Below are positions 36,501 through 42,835 of a stretch of 64,000 bases of DNA, one piece after another (position 1 is the stretch's first letter; the number at the start of each line of letters is the position of its first letter). The notes below the pieces were generated by a model that was given only the letters and a program-made list of their open reading frames with translations, was not told where the DNA came from and searched no databases. The position numbers and the translations under genes were made by a program. Origin of the DNA: Sorex araneus (lineage: Eukaryota; Chordata; Mammalia; Eulipotyphla; Soricidae); NCBI RefSeq assembly GCF_027595985.1, contig NC_073304.1, positions 222,384,223 to 222,448,222 on the forward strand, in the 5' to 3' direction.

Positions 36501-39500
36501 AAAGTATATCTGCAGAATTGTTCTAGTATCCAGACTCCTGTTACAGTGCTCTTGGATCATTGCCCTGAATCCTTTACTATAAAGGAGACTCTTTACCCCT
36601 ATAGGTAACCCATCAGCCCATTCAGAAGAGGGAGGTGATATCCACTCTAACCATAGCCACGCTGTTTGGAATTGGACTGGCAGGAGCCGGGACCAGTATC
36701 GCTTCACTGGCGACCCAGCAGAGTGGATTCTCATCCCTTAGAGCGGCCATCGATGAAGACTTGGAGAGGAACGAGACCTCCATCAGTCATCTTGAGAAAT
36801 CCCTGACGTCCCTGTCAGAAGTGGTGTTGCAGAACAGGAGAGGACTGGACTTATTAATGTTGCAGCAGGGGGGGTTGTGTGCCGCATTAGGGGAAGAGTG
36901 TTGTTTTTATGCTGACCACACTGGAGTTGTACGTGATTCTATGGCTAAGCTGAGAGATGGGATAGCTAAGCGAAAAAGGGAGCGTGAGGCACAAGAAGGA
37001 AGATTTGAGAGATGGTTTAGAATGTCATCTTGGCTTACCACACTTGTGTCTGCCCTGGTTGGGCCGGTCATTTTGCTGTTGTTACTTCTAACTCTTGGAC
37101 CATGTATTGTAAACCGCCTTGTTCAGATGATAAGAACCCGATACGGGGCTGTGGTAATGCTTACCCACGCAATAGGTAAACTTGCAGACCCTCGGCCAGG
37201 AGATGCAGCCTGGGTGCATGTGGCCATGGAAGGAGTGTGTGAGTGTGTCACCTAGCCACCACTCGGGGAACAACGCTGGGTCGGAGAGCCAGAGACGGGT
37301 AAGACCTCAGAGGAGGCAACCTAAGACAGGCCCGACCCCTAAGGCCCCAGCGTGAGGCTGTCGGGTGGCCCCCGGCAGCTGGCTCTTATAAAACAAAAAG
37401 GGGGAGATGTTGGGGTCTCAGCAGCCAGTCTGAGACCCTGGCCAAATCCCCTGCCCTTAGAGACAGAAACAGGCTCTCTTCAAACAGGGCCCCAAGGCCC
37501 TGTGCCAGCACTCCGCCCAGAAGGGCTCCCTGGTCGAGGAGATAGTGGGATAAAACTTGAAAGTCACCGCTTGTCTGAGCTAAGCATACCCGGCCTTGGA
37601 AGGAGGGAACATAAATCATCAATTAACATCTGTAAAGGGCCTAGCAAAATGTTTACTTCAGAGCTGATAACCAGCTGTCCATTCCACCCACTCCTCCCTA
37701 AAATTTCTTCTTTAAATATTGGTATTTGAGCTTAATAAAACGAGAGTTGTGTTGACCTCCAACTCTCCCCTCTCTGCGTGGTTCTTTCTCGATGGCGGCG
37801 GTAGGGTGGCCGAGGTGCGCAGGGGGACAGGGCAGAGGCTTCTTCCCTTCCCACTCCCTCTCCTATAGGGAGTAAGTCCGGTGGCTGGGGGATCATACTC
37901 CAGTTTGCCGGGGTCTAATGGCCAGGACCCTGACACATCTGTAGAGAATAATGTCCTATTTTATTGAATTTAAGATGTTGTCCTGGACCAGACATGTGGA
38001 TCCACACTCTGGGTTCAATCCCTGGCACCACTGGGGGCAAAAATTGTTGGGACTCAAATGATAGTACAGTGGGTAAGGTGCTTGCCTTACACATGGTCGG
38101 CCCGGGTTCAATACCCAGCACCCCGTATGGTTTCCTGAGCCCCACGAGGAGTGATTCCTGAGCACAGAGTCAGGAGTAACCCCTGAGCATCTTTGGGGTG
38201 TGCCACAAAAACAAAACAAAAAAGATGCTGCTTTCTTATATGAGATACACTCTCATTTCATATACCACTAATTTTTTTAAAAAAAAATATTGTCAACAGG
38301 GACTGGAGCAATAGCACAGCGGGTAGGGTGTTTGTCTTGCACATGGCCGACGCGGGTTCGATTCCCAGCATCCCATATGGTCCCCTGAGCACTGCCAGGG
38401 GTAATGGCAGAGCCAGGAGTGACCCCTGTGCATTGCCGGGTGTGACCCACAAAGGAAAAAAAAAAAGATTGTCAACAGCTGATATCACTTCTCAGACACA
38501 TGTTGATTTTTGAATATAAAAAATAAAAATAGGGCCAGAGAGATGGTACAGCGGAGAGGGCACTTGTGTTGCACGTGGCCAAGCAGCGTTCTCTCCCCCC
38601 ACCCTTAGGGTCCCGGGAACCCACCAGGAGTGAGGAGCCGGGAGTTACCCCTGAGCATCTCCGGGTAAACAAAAACAAAACAAAACAAAAATAAAAGTAA
38701 GAGCAGCACGAGCATGACTCACGGCGCTGAGCACCTCACTTTGCTCGGGGGACCCCCCAGGTTCTCTCTCTGGCACAGCCTGGTCCCCTGAGCACCCATG
38801 GGTGTGACTCCCAAGCACTGAGCACCTCTGTCCTGTCAGGTGTGGCCCCAAACCCCAATAAAGCAAAATAAACGGAAGAAAGAAACGTTGGTGAAAGTCC
38901 ATTTTTTCTCTCCTGGGGGCTCCGGAAATTCAAGAATATCAGCTGGGGGGGGCAGTGATAGTCCATCGGGGTGCCCGCCTTTGCGTGCAGCCGACCCGGG
39001 TTTCATCCCCGTCATCCCATATGGCCCCCTGAGTTCCACCAGGAATAATACCTGAGTGCAGAGCCAGGAGTAACTCCTGAGCATAGCCGGGTGTGACCCA
39101 AAAAGAAAAAAAAAATAGTTAAAATCCCAAAGAATATCGGTTGATGCTTGGTGGGCAACGGCCACCCCGTCTCTTGTTTGCTCTCAGGCTTGGCAGCGAG
39201 CAGGGGAAGGAGGTGGAGGGAGGGAAATCCCCCCTCAGAAGCCTGCAGCCTGGGTGGATCCCAGAGGTGGGGAGAGAACCGGACTTTGGGTTGCAGCCGC
39301 GGCAGCAGAAGCCGGTCCCCGGGCTGAGGACTCGGGGCTCAGGTTGGACGGACGCATCGGCGCCAGTCACAGAGACCGACGCAGCCAGGAACGGCCGTGT
39401 GGGTCAGGATAGGTGCTGTTCCCCCCCGCCCACCACCCCCAGGACCCCGCCCCCAGCCCCCATCATCTCACCTGGGAGCACCAGACAGCCCCACAGCAGG

Positions 39501-39514
39501 AAGAGCGGCCGCAT
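9320..39514 (-). CDS. CD300LG: CD300LG (nepmucin / CLM-9), complete coding sequence in eight exons
   Basis: Single-pass type I receptor of the CD300 family, known from endothelium as an L-selectin ligand and adhesion molecule. Coding exons in transcript order: 39472-39514, 30231-30566, 27529-27627, 26777-27035, 25466-25578, 23729-23784, 10283-10402, 9320-9424. All have GT/AG borders; the phases close to 1131 bp, 376 codons plus stop. Domains: signal peptide ([15 protein letters not shown]), V-type Ig (about residues 16-127) with four CD300-pattern cysteines, Pro/Ser/Thr-rich stalk (about 128-245), one transmembrane helix (about 253-273), and a cytoplasmic tail of about 100 residues that resembles the longer rodent tail as I recall it. 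Introns 1 and 6 hold antisense proviruses ERV-B and ERV-A. Confidence 0.9.
9425..10282 (-). other. CD300LG intron 7 with SINEs
   Basis: A degraded forward SINE at about 9698-9835 and a reverse long-tail SINE at 9855-10107 (caatgg/gttcattgatttgctc, tctccgagagggacggagg, cgctccagtcc). Confidence 0.7.
9855..10107 (-). mobile_element. Long-tail (type B) SINE, reverse
   Basis: Same tRNA-like head as the common SINE but with a different tail of about 180 bp (CTCTCGGAGAG...GTATCCCG...GGAGAC-TTACTGGTGCCCGCT...GACAGTG). Other copies: 29479-29730, 42585-42835, 62187-62440. Confidence 0.85.
10283..10402 (-). CDS. CD300LG: CD300LG exon 7: cytoplasmic tail
   Basis: 120 bp, 40 codons, acceptor CTCTTTCAG, donor GTGTGG. 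Encodes [20 protein letters not shown] and a Pro-rich continuation containing [11 protein letters not shown]. It resembles an exon of the long mouse tail as I remember it. It is separated from exon 6 by 13.3 kb, mostly ERV-A. Confidence 0.75.
10589..10766 (+). mobile_element. Common SINE inserted in a MIR
   Basis: Near-consensus copy with A-run. The MIR (gtgaccttgggccagctgcc...aaatgggggtaagaat) stops at 10588 and a further MIR-like piece (ggggttataatgaaaagtca) resumes at 10776. Confidence 0.8.
12034..12041. promoter_or_regulatory. Palindromic CRE, TGACGTCA
   Basis: Perfect CREB/ATF consensus in unique intronic sequence of CD300LG. A single 8-mer can occur by chance; function is not shown. 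Confidence 0.3.
12917..13283 (+). repeat. ERV-A 5' LTR
   Basis: Starts TGTGGGGGACC, ends CGGGACA (TG...CA). TATATA at about 13143 and AATAAA at 13167-13172 mark U3/R; R/U5 follows. 367 bp, four substitutions from the 3' copy. Confidence 0.95.
13286..13303 (+). other. ERV-A primer binding site (tRNA-Lys-like)
   Basis: TGGCACCCGAATAGGGAC, two bases after the LTR. It differs at two of 18 positions from the usual Lys-3 site (TGGCGCCCGAACAGGGAC), both G/C-to-A/T changes. Confidence 0.8.
13433..13559 (+). pseudogene. ERV-A gag start (matrix), truncated
   Basis: ATG at 13433 opens [11 protein letters not shown], with a Gly at position 2 suited to myristoylation and a basic region as in betaretroviral matrix. 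After about 35 codons, at an A-run near 13517, the frame changes; the matching continuation ([12 protein letters not shown]) reads in another frame to 13559. Nothing recognisable of capsid, nucleocapsid or protease follows. Confidence 0.7.
13560..14066 (+). other. ERV-A internal non-coding sequence, unidentified
   Basis: Contains a (GT)n run at 13606-13652, and two similar copies of a segment around catttc(c/t)gtcgagtt...gaaacagcct (about 13917-13948 and 13973-14005), with a related piece at about 14015-14050. No retroviral coding signal seen in any frame. Confidence 0.5.
14067..15455 (+). other. ERV-A copy of the block shared with ERV-B
   Basis: From gtctgataagaagatactag to about 15255 this aligns by eye with 33485-34518 of ERV-B, at roughly 85-90% over long stretches. 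A final piece around 15390-15455 (taaggggttaat, cagatgtcag) matches 35400-35465. AT-rich, with a short (TGTC)n, and a (TATG)n insert at 14940-15048 in this copy only. No open frame or retroviral motif seen. Confidence 0.75.
15450..16668 (+). pseudogene. ERV-A pol: reverse transcriptase and connection
   Basis: Open from 15450 to TGA at 16278-16280. Has the RT motifs [11 protein letters not shown], the QGMANSPT region and an intact YMDD (16026-16037), closest to betaretroviruses. After the stop the same frame resumes through the connection region (for example [11 protein letters not shown]) to a second stop near 16634. The gene is then split by the retrocopy at 16685. Confidence 0.9.
16685..17194 (+). 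mobile_element. Processed retrocopy (mRNA 3' end) inserted in ERV-A pol
   Basis: A foreign 510-bp segment lies between two copies of CAAATTGGATGGCTAC (16669-16684 and 17195-17210). It ends in AATAAA (17162-17167), 12 bp further on, and then an A-run of about 15. Exact 16-bp duplication plus poly(A) is the signature of LINE-1-mediated retroposition. No coding frame stands out, so it is probably a 3' UTR; I do not recognise the source gene. Confidence 0.9.
17195..17812 (+). pseudogene. ERV-A pol: RNase H domain
   Basis: Frame open from 17237 (coding sense resumes at the target duplication) to the stop at 17810-17812. The catalytic acidic residues are visible in [29 protein letters not shown] and [11 protein letters not shown] single frame change near 17790 separates it from integrase. 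Confidence 0.88.
17782..18612 (+). pseudogene. ERV-A pol: integrase, first catalytic Asp replaced by His
   Basis: Open to TAG at 18610-18612. The zinc-finger residues (HALHH, then GCKTC) and the second and third catalytic residues ([17 protein letters not shown]) are present. The codon that is normally Asp in the WQMDVTH-type motif is CAT (His) at 17962-17964, which would abolish catalysis. The C-terminal WGKGHVCVY domain is intact. Confidence 0.9.
18675..20776 (+). pseudogene. ERV-A env, broken
   Basis: A splice-acceptor-like ctgttctcttacag ends at 18675, and ATG follows at 18684. A signal-peptide-like start ends at an in-frame TAA (18759-18761); the same frame has a TGA at 19227-19229. A CWIC motif lies at 19611-19622. 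Around the SU/TM junction (about 20010-20090) the frame changes twice. A one-base loss near 20256, in the conserved LQNRR segment, shifts the rest, which reads from 20258 to TGA near 20774 with CX6CC and a membrane span. No functional protein can be made. Confidence 0.9.
21124..21136 (+). other. ERV-A polypurine tract
   Basis: Purine-rich acacagggggaga immediately before the 3' LTR, the usual plus-strand priming site. Confidence 0.75.
21137..21503 (+). repeat. ERV-A 3' LTR
   Basis: 367 bp, same borders as the 5' copy; the four substitutions include one in a CpG context. Followed directly by target duplication AAGGTG (21504-21509). Confidence 0.95.
21504..23728. other. CD300LG intron 6, part 5' of ERV-A (in gene sense)
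   Basis: Short GT run at about 21660-21690, a T-run and reverse SINE remnant at 21781-21960, GC-rich unique sequence at 22000-22950, a MIR-like piece at 22985-23065, and two forward SINEs at about 23125-23300 and 23300-23462. Open frames on both strands here lack gene signals. Confidence 0.55.
23729..23784 (-). CDS. CD300LG: CD300LG exon 6: cytoplasmic tail
   Basis: 56 bp, acceptor CTCTTTCAG, donor GTAAGG. Encodes [18 protein letters not shown], comparable in position to the short charged exon after the membrane span in known orthologs. Phase joins exon 7 at 0. Confidence 0.72.
24052..24610 (+). repeat. (TTTC)n polypyrimidine tract
   Basis: About 560 bp almost purely of T and C, mainly TTTC with CTTC, TTCC and TC interruptions. 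The 670-codon open frame running through it (23313-25325) is an artefact of this repeat. Confidence 0.97.
24965..25093 (+). repeat. (TTCC)n array
   Basis: About 32 tandem TTCC units, read as (GGAA)n on the CD300LG sense strand. Confidence 0.95.
25466..25578 (-). CDS. CD300LG: CD300LG exon 5: transmembrane segment
   Basis: 113 bp, acceptor GCCCACAG, donor GTGAGG. Encodes [17 protein letters not shown] followed by a basic stop-transfer (HWRKE), the single membrane span. Confidence 0.9.
25579..26776 (-). other. CD300LG intron 4
   Basis: Contains the unidentified long repeat at about 25650-26130, a reverse SINE at about 26135-26303, and unique sequence thereafter. Confidence 0.6.
25650..26130 (+). 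mobile_element. Unidentified repeat sharing its 3' tail with type B SINEs
   Basis: The last 70-80 bp (gaatggagacgttactgggc, then cccgctcgagcaaatcgatg, then gacagtgatacagtg) match the tail of the type B SINE at 62400-62440. The upstream about 400 bp have no tRNA-like head and no coding frame. It may be a LINE 3' region or a composite element. Confidence 0.55.
26777..27035 (-). CDS. CD300LG: CD300LG exon 4: mucin-like stalk
   Basis: 259 bp, acceptor GGACTTGTAG, donor GTGAGC. The frame is open throughout and rich in Pro, Ser, Thr and Ala (for example [18 protein letters not shown]), consistent with O-glycosylation. A cryptic acceptor (CTGCAG) at 26865 could give a shorter form. This exon is known to vary by splicing in the family. 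Confidence 0.82.
27036..27528 (-). other. CD300LG intron 3
   Basis: GC-rich, about 490 bp. No repeat or other feature seen. Confidence 0.5.
27529..27627 (-). CDS. CD300LG: CD300LG exon 3: start of mucin-like stalk
   Basis: 99 bp, acceptor TTTCCCCAG, donor GTGAGT. Encodes [20 protein letters not shown] and onwards, a Pro/Ser/Thr-rich stalk whose PCCP...FQPL segment fits CD300LG. Ends one base into a codon. Confidence 0.88.
28653..28830 (+). mobile_element. Common (type A) SINE, near-consensus example
   Basis: ggggctggagcgatagcaca, gcgtttgccttgcacgcggc, B-box ggttcgattcc, catatggtcccctgagcact, ending ggtgtgacccaaaaagat plus A-run. tRNA-derived head with A and B boxes. Confidence 0.9.
29479..29730 (+). 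mobile_element. Long-tail (type B) SINE, forward
   Basis: Head gggctggagcgatagcacag, then ctctcggagagcccggcaag, gagatgttattggtgcccgc and gacagtgctccagtg. Confidence 0.88.
30231..30566 (-). CDS. CD300LG: CD300LG exon 2: V-type immunoglobulin domain
   Basis: 336 bp, acceptor TGGTTTCAG, donor GTAAGG. Encodes [20 protein letters not shown], the canonical Cys in RCTYGD, an extra pair in KYWCRG and NRCSG as in other CD300 proteins, then DAGKYWCGV with the second canonical Cys, ending ISLLVFPG. Confidence 0.95.
30567..31230. other. CD300LG intron 1, 3' part
   Basis: Forward SINEs at about 30738-30917 and 30920-31106, the latter with an (AAAT)n tail. About 31150-31230 (gtcactgtgcaatcttggga to tttctcatctg) is a MIR into which ERV-B inserted. 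Confidence 0.7.
31231..31759 (+). repeat. ERV-B 5' LTR
   Basis: Starts TGTTGGGGTCTCAG, ends ACCCTGACA. An AATAAA signal lies in gagcttaataaaacgag at about 31556-31561. 529 bp. Confidence 0.95.
31762..31780 (+). other. ERV-B primer binding site (tRNA-Lys-like)
   Basis: TGGCGCCACGAACAGGGAC: the Lys-3 type site with one extra base (A) after TGGCGCC. Two bases separate it from the LTR. Confidence 0.78.
32389..32760 (+). pseudogene. ERV-B gag start, broken
   Basis: ATG at 32389 opens [16 protein letters not shown], with [13 protein letters not shown] like betaretroviral matrix, to a TAG near 32567. A related frame goes on in fragments. No Gly at position 2, so no myristoylation site as written. 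Confidence 0.65.
32761..33484 (+). pseudogene. ERV-B gag/protease remnants
   Basis: Short frames with capsid-like [13 protein letters not shown] (about 33075-33115), then near 33390-33430 a stretch [10 protein letters not shown] that resembles the retroviral protease active site with the usual D-T/S-G changed to D-S-A. Highly degraded. Confidence 0.5.
33485..34518 (+). other. ERV-B copy of the block shared with ERV-A
   Basis: Aligns with 14067-15255, from ctgataagaagatactag to about gaattggattgttagaac. Non-coding in all frames. (TGTC)n at about 33848-33877 and (AAT)n/(AAG)n at about 34226-34250. A further matching piece lies at 35400-35465, after the RT remnant. Confidence 0.75.
34519..35345 (+). 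pseudogene. ERV-B reverse transcriptase remnants, YMDD changed to YMND
   Basis: A stop (TGA, about 34574) precedes [14 protein letters not shown] (34597 onward). A T-run near 34725 and other indels change frame. TATATGAATGAT at 34928-34939 replaces the first catalytic Asp by Asn (GAT to AAT). The thumb-like LGEINWLRV follows near 35163. Confidence 0.8.
35466..36630 (+). other. ERV-B internal sequence, unidentified
   Basis: AT-rich. An open stretch at 35728-36081 (117 codons, [15 protein letters not shown] start) resembles nothing I can name. No RNase H, integrase or SU motif is visible. Confidence 0.4.
36635..37255 (+). pseudogene. ERV-B env transmembrane subunit, open frame
   Basis: About 206 codons open to TAG at 37253-37255, after a basic KRE cleavage-like site. 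A hydrophobic Gly/Ala-rich N-terminus, a heptad region, the [10 protein letters not shown] segment, a CX6CC motif and a membrane span ([16 protein letters not shown]) are in order, as in type-D and gammaretroviral TM. No surface subunit or start codon precedes it, so it is a fragment, not an env gene. Confidence 0.85.
37391..37407 (+). other. ERV-B polypurine tract
   Basis: aaacaaaaagggggaga directly before the 3' LTR. Confidence 0.75.
37408..37935 (+). repeat. ERV-B 3' LTR
   Basis: 528 bp, same borders as the 5' copy, one base shorter in a C-run near 37863. Followed by CATCTG (37936-37941). Confidence 0.95.
37942..39471. other. CD300LG intron 1, 5' part
   Basis: MIR continuation next to ERV-B, then forward SINEs at about 38048-38222, 38300-38468, 38532-38695, 38710-38865 and 38945-39117. 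All five share orientation. The last about 300 bp before exon 1 are unique. Confidence 0.65.
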
Positions 39515-39640
39515 GGTGGGCGCTGGGGGGGCGCAGGGCGCCGGCAGCTGCGGCTATTGCAGCGCCTCGCGGGGCTCTAACTTCCTGGAGAGGGCGCGCC
39601 GGGACGGGACAAGGCGAGGAAGGGAGGGGAGGGGGACTGG
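39380..39640 (-). promoter_or_regulatory. CD300LG: CD300LG 5' end and presumed promoter
   Basis: GC-rich segment around the signal-peptide exon; the reverse strand upstream of the ATG (39515-39640) has GC-box-like runs and no SINE. The 5' UTR and promoter must lie here or further upstream; no TATA box is evident. Confidence 0.4.
39472..39514 (-). CDS. CD300LG: CD300LG exon 1: start codon and signal peptide
   Basis: The reverse strand reads a GCCCACC-like context, then ATG (bases 39514-39512), then [13 protein letters not shown], then donor CCAG|GTGAG. 43 coding bases, ending one base into a Gly codon. It is a hydrophobic cleavable signal. The surrounding 39.4-39.6 kb is GC-rich and presumably holds the 5' UTR and promoter. 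Confidence 0.88.
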
Positions 39641-40891
39641 GACTCTCCTCCTTCTCCTAGGGGTGTGGGCGGTGCACGTGGTTTTGTCACCCACAACCCC
39701 CAGAGACACTCACACCAGTACCCCTTAAGAGCTCAGAGAGGGGTGTGCGCCCCTCGCTGCCTCGCACTTGGCAATGACCAGAGCAGAGCCGATGATTTTT
39801 TCATTTTGGTTTTTAGGGTCACACCCTGCGATGCTCAGGGGTTCCTCCTGGCTCTGCACTCAGGAATCACTCCTGGCGGTGCTCAGGGGACCCTATGGGA
39901 TGCCCGGGATCGAAACCCGGTCAACTGCGTGCAAGGCAAGCGCCCTGACCACTGTACTACCTCTCCGGCCTCAGAACTGGTCGTGTAAAGTGCTAATGCA
40001 GCGGCCAGAGGGATGGTACAGCGGGTCGGAGCTTGCCTTGCAGGAGTCAGACAGAGGATTCAATTCCCAGTACCTCATAGGGTCCCCTAGCCTTCAGGTG
40101 TGCTCCCTGAACACAGACCCAGGAGTAAGTCCTGAGCACAACCGAGTGTGGCCCCAAAAACCAAATATAAAATTAAAAAGTGCTCATAAAGAAGCGTGTT
40201 GGTTACTAAAGCACAGGATGATGAAGCCTGCAGCCATTTCCCTGTTGTAGGTTTTCTTGTAAGCGGATGCATTTTATACATCTAAGAGGTCGTTTATCTT
40301 TGAGATTATTATTCGGAGTTCACCCTGTCATGTGGTGAAAGGTATACGCTTCCGCCCAGCAGGGGTCCCAGGTGTCCCTCCCCCCGTACGGCCGGTGGGG
40401 GAGCGCAATACCGCTATTGACCACAAGATGGCAGTGCAGGCAGGAGGGAAACCAGAGTGGGCAGCACCTGATCCCTGCAGGCGGCGCTGTGTCTTGGAAT
40501 TTTATTATTTTTTTTGTTTGGAGGTGGCGGTGGGAGGATGGGGACAGACCTGGCAGTGCTCAGGGTTTACTACTGGCTCTCAGGGATCACTCCCGGTGAT
40601 GCTCGTGGGACCGTACGCGATGCCAGAGATTGAACTCAGATTTGCTGCTTGCAGGGCAAGCACCCTCCTGGCTGTACTATCTCTACTGCTCCTGCCTTGG
40701 AATTTTAAAGGAGGCTGAGCGCTCCCCTGCTCCGCAGATTCGAATTCTCTTAGAAAGGAGCAATAAAAACACCAGTGAGCCCTGAAATATTTTTTTCTAA
40801 GAGAAAATTGTTGGGTTGTTTTCCCTTCATGAGTAAAAACCATACAAGTTGTAATGGAAAATTTACACAATACATAAATGTAAATGAAGAC

Positions 40892-40894
40892 ACA

Positions 40895-40965
<71 letters not shown>

Positions 40966-41155
40966 TGAGAGAGAGAGAGAGAGTGGGGGCTGGATTGATA
41001 GCACAGCGGGTAGGGCGTTTGCCTTGCACGCGGCCGACCCGGGTTCGATTCCCAGCATCCCATATGGTCCCCTGAGCACCGCCAGGGGTAATTCCTGAGT
41101 GCAGAGCCAGGAGTAACCCCTGTGCATTGCCAGGTGTGACCCAAAAAGAAAAAAA

Positions 41156-41187
<32 letters not shown>

Positions 41188-41192
41188 GAAAG

Positions 41193-41235
<43 letters not shown>

Positions 41236-41310
41236 GAGAAAGAAAGAAAAAGGAAGGGAACAAAGAAAGGAAGGAAGGAAATAAGTAAAGAAGGAAGGAA
41301 GGAAGGAGAA
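40892..41310 (+). repeat. (GAAA)n tracts around a SINE
   Basis: GAAA/GA repeats at 40892-40985 and 41153-41310, with a forward SINE between. The second tract grows out of the SINE A-tail. Confidence 0.9.
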
Positions 41311-41996
41311 CATTTCATGTCTGGTTACCCTCTTTCCTTAGGAAACCTTTGCCAATAATTTGGTGTTTATGCTCCCAAATATTGAGTAGGAATTTAAAGA
41401 ACTAATTCTGGGCTTCTGGGAGAGATGTGAGAGAGGGAGAAGGAGAGAAAGGCAGAGAGTAGATTCTCTTAACGTGAGTAGACTCGGCGGTGTGGGACCT
41501 GGTGACATCCAGTGGACAGTGACAAAGGCTCATATTGGTGAAAACTCTTATCCCAAGACCTGACTCTCCCTGTGCAAACTACAAAACCGAGTTCATTTTT
41601 TCAGTAGTAAGATGCAGATTAAAATAAAATTTATTTCATCATTTGTTCAGTTATTTAATGTGTGTTTATGGTACTAGATAGTAAACCCAGAGCCTCACAC
41701 ATGCTTTCCATCTCTATACCGATCTAATATCTAATAGTATATATAGTTATCTTTATAATTTTTACATAGATAATCATTTCTGTTTTCACTTTTCCTAAAA
41801 TAATCCTAACGTTTATTATAAGCAGGCCAAGCATCTGACATTTCATTATGGTTTCCATTGTCATGGGGTCTGGGCACTGGCATTTTGAAATATATTTGGC
41901 AACAAATTGTTTTCCTTTTTTTTCTTCCCCTCTGTTACAGTTCCCGCATTATATTGTGATTTTTAAAAATTAAGTATGTAAGCAGGACTATTATTT

Positions 41997-42290
41997 ATGC
42001 TTCCCTTTCAGGGGACTCCAAGGGAGTATTACCGACCATTTCATTTTTATGGAGATGCTGTTCGGTCTAGAGTGTATCATTGTAGTCACATCTTTGTTGA
42101 GCTTCCGCCTCCCCCCCCACCTACCTTAGTCGCCTTGGACTTGGGTATGGGGGGGGCTTCATTAGAAATTGATCAGGAACACCTGGGGTGGGTCAGAAGT
42201 TGGGGAGAATCATTTAGTGTACAATATGAGTTGTATTATTATATCTCACATGTAACAGGGAAATTATACACCGCAGTGTATAATGTCTAA
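41997..42290 (+). other. Orphan open frame of 97 codons, unknown
   Basis: Begins in tttcag|gggactcc, an acceptor-like site after a longer pyrimidine tract and AG at about 41905-41940. Translation includes REYYRPFHFYGDAV and LYYYISHVTGKLYTAV. Tyr-rich, not repeat-like. I do not recognise it; it could be a relic of a mobile element or chance. Confidence 0.2.
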
Positions 42291-42584
42291 TTATCCACTA
42301 TAATATAGTGTCTAAGGGCAATGCATAGCTCTCCGAGCCTCCCTGCAGGAGGGGGGAGCTGGGGCATGAGGGCCCTTGTGTCCTGTTTCCTGCCCTGGCA
42401 TCAGAGAATAGATCAGCAGTGGCGGGTTGGTGGCTGTTTGTATGTCCACCTCTTCACATCCTCACTCTGATTTCAGGTGGGACAGGCCGCAGAGCTGGAG
42501 GGAGGATGCAGACATGCAGGCGCCCTCTAGAAGTCACAGAGCACCATGATCTAGCCATCTTTTTCTTCCTCCACTGAACGAATT

Positions 42585-42835
42585 GCTGGAGCGGTGGCAC
42601 AGAGGGTAGGGCGTTTGCCTTACACGCAGCCAATCCGGGTTCGATTCCTCCACCCCCCTCGGAGAGCCCGGTAACTTACCGAGAGTATCTAGCCCACATG
42701 CCAGAGCCTGGCGAGCTCCCCATGGCGTATTCAATATGCTAAAAACATCAACAAGTCTCACAATGGAGATGTTACTAGTGCCCGCTCGGGCAAATCGATG
42801 AGCAACGGGTTGACAGTGACAGTGACTGAACAGGT
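42585..42835 (+). mobile_element. Long-tail (type B) SINE, forward
   Basis: Head gctggagcggtggcacagag, then tcggagagcccgg, gagatgttactagtgcccgc and gacagtgacagtg. Confidence 0.88.

Larger units (their letters stand above)
31231..37935 (+). mobile_element. ERV-B: degenerate provirus with a different LTR family
   Basis: LTRs of 529 and 528 bp with five substitutions and one indel, flanked by CATCTG at 31225-31230 and 37936-37941. Order: LTR, Lys-like primer site, gag start, protease scrap, shared block, RT remnants, unidentified AT-rich region, env transmembrane subunit, polypurine tract, LTR. RNase H, integrase and env SU are not recognisable. It inserted into a MIR relic and lies antisense in CD300LG intron 1. 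Confidence 0.93.

Noticed and set aside
40580-41318. Reverse open frames of 150-230 codons
   Set aside because: They translate (GAAA)n/(TTTC)n and a SINE.
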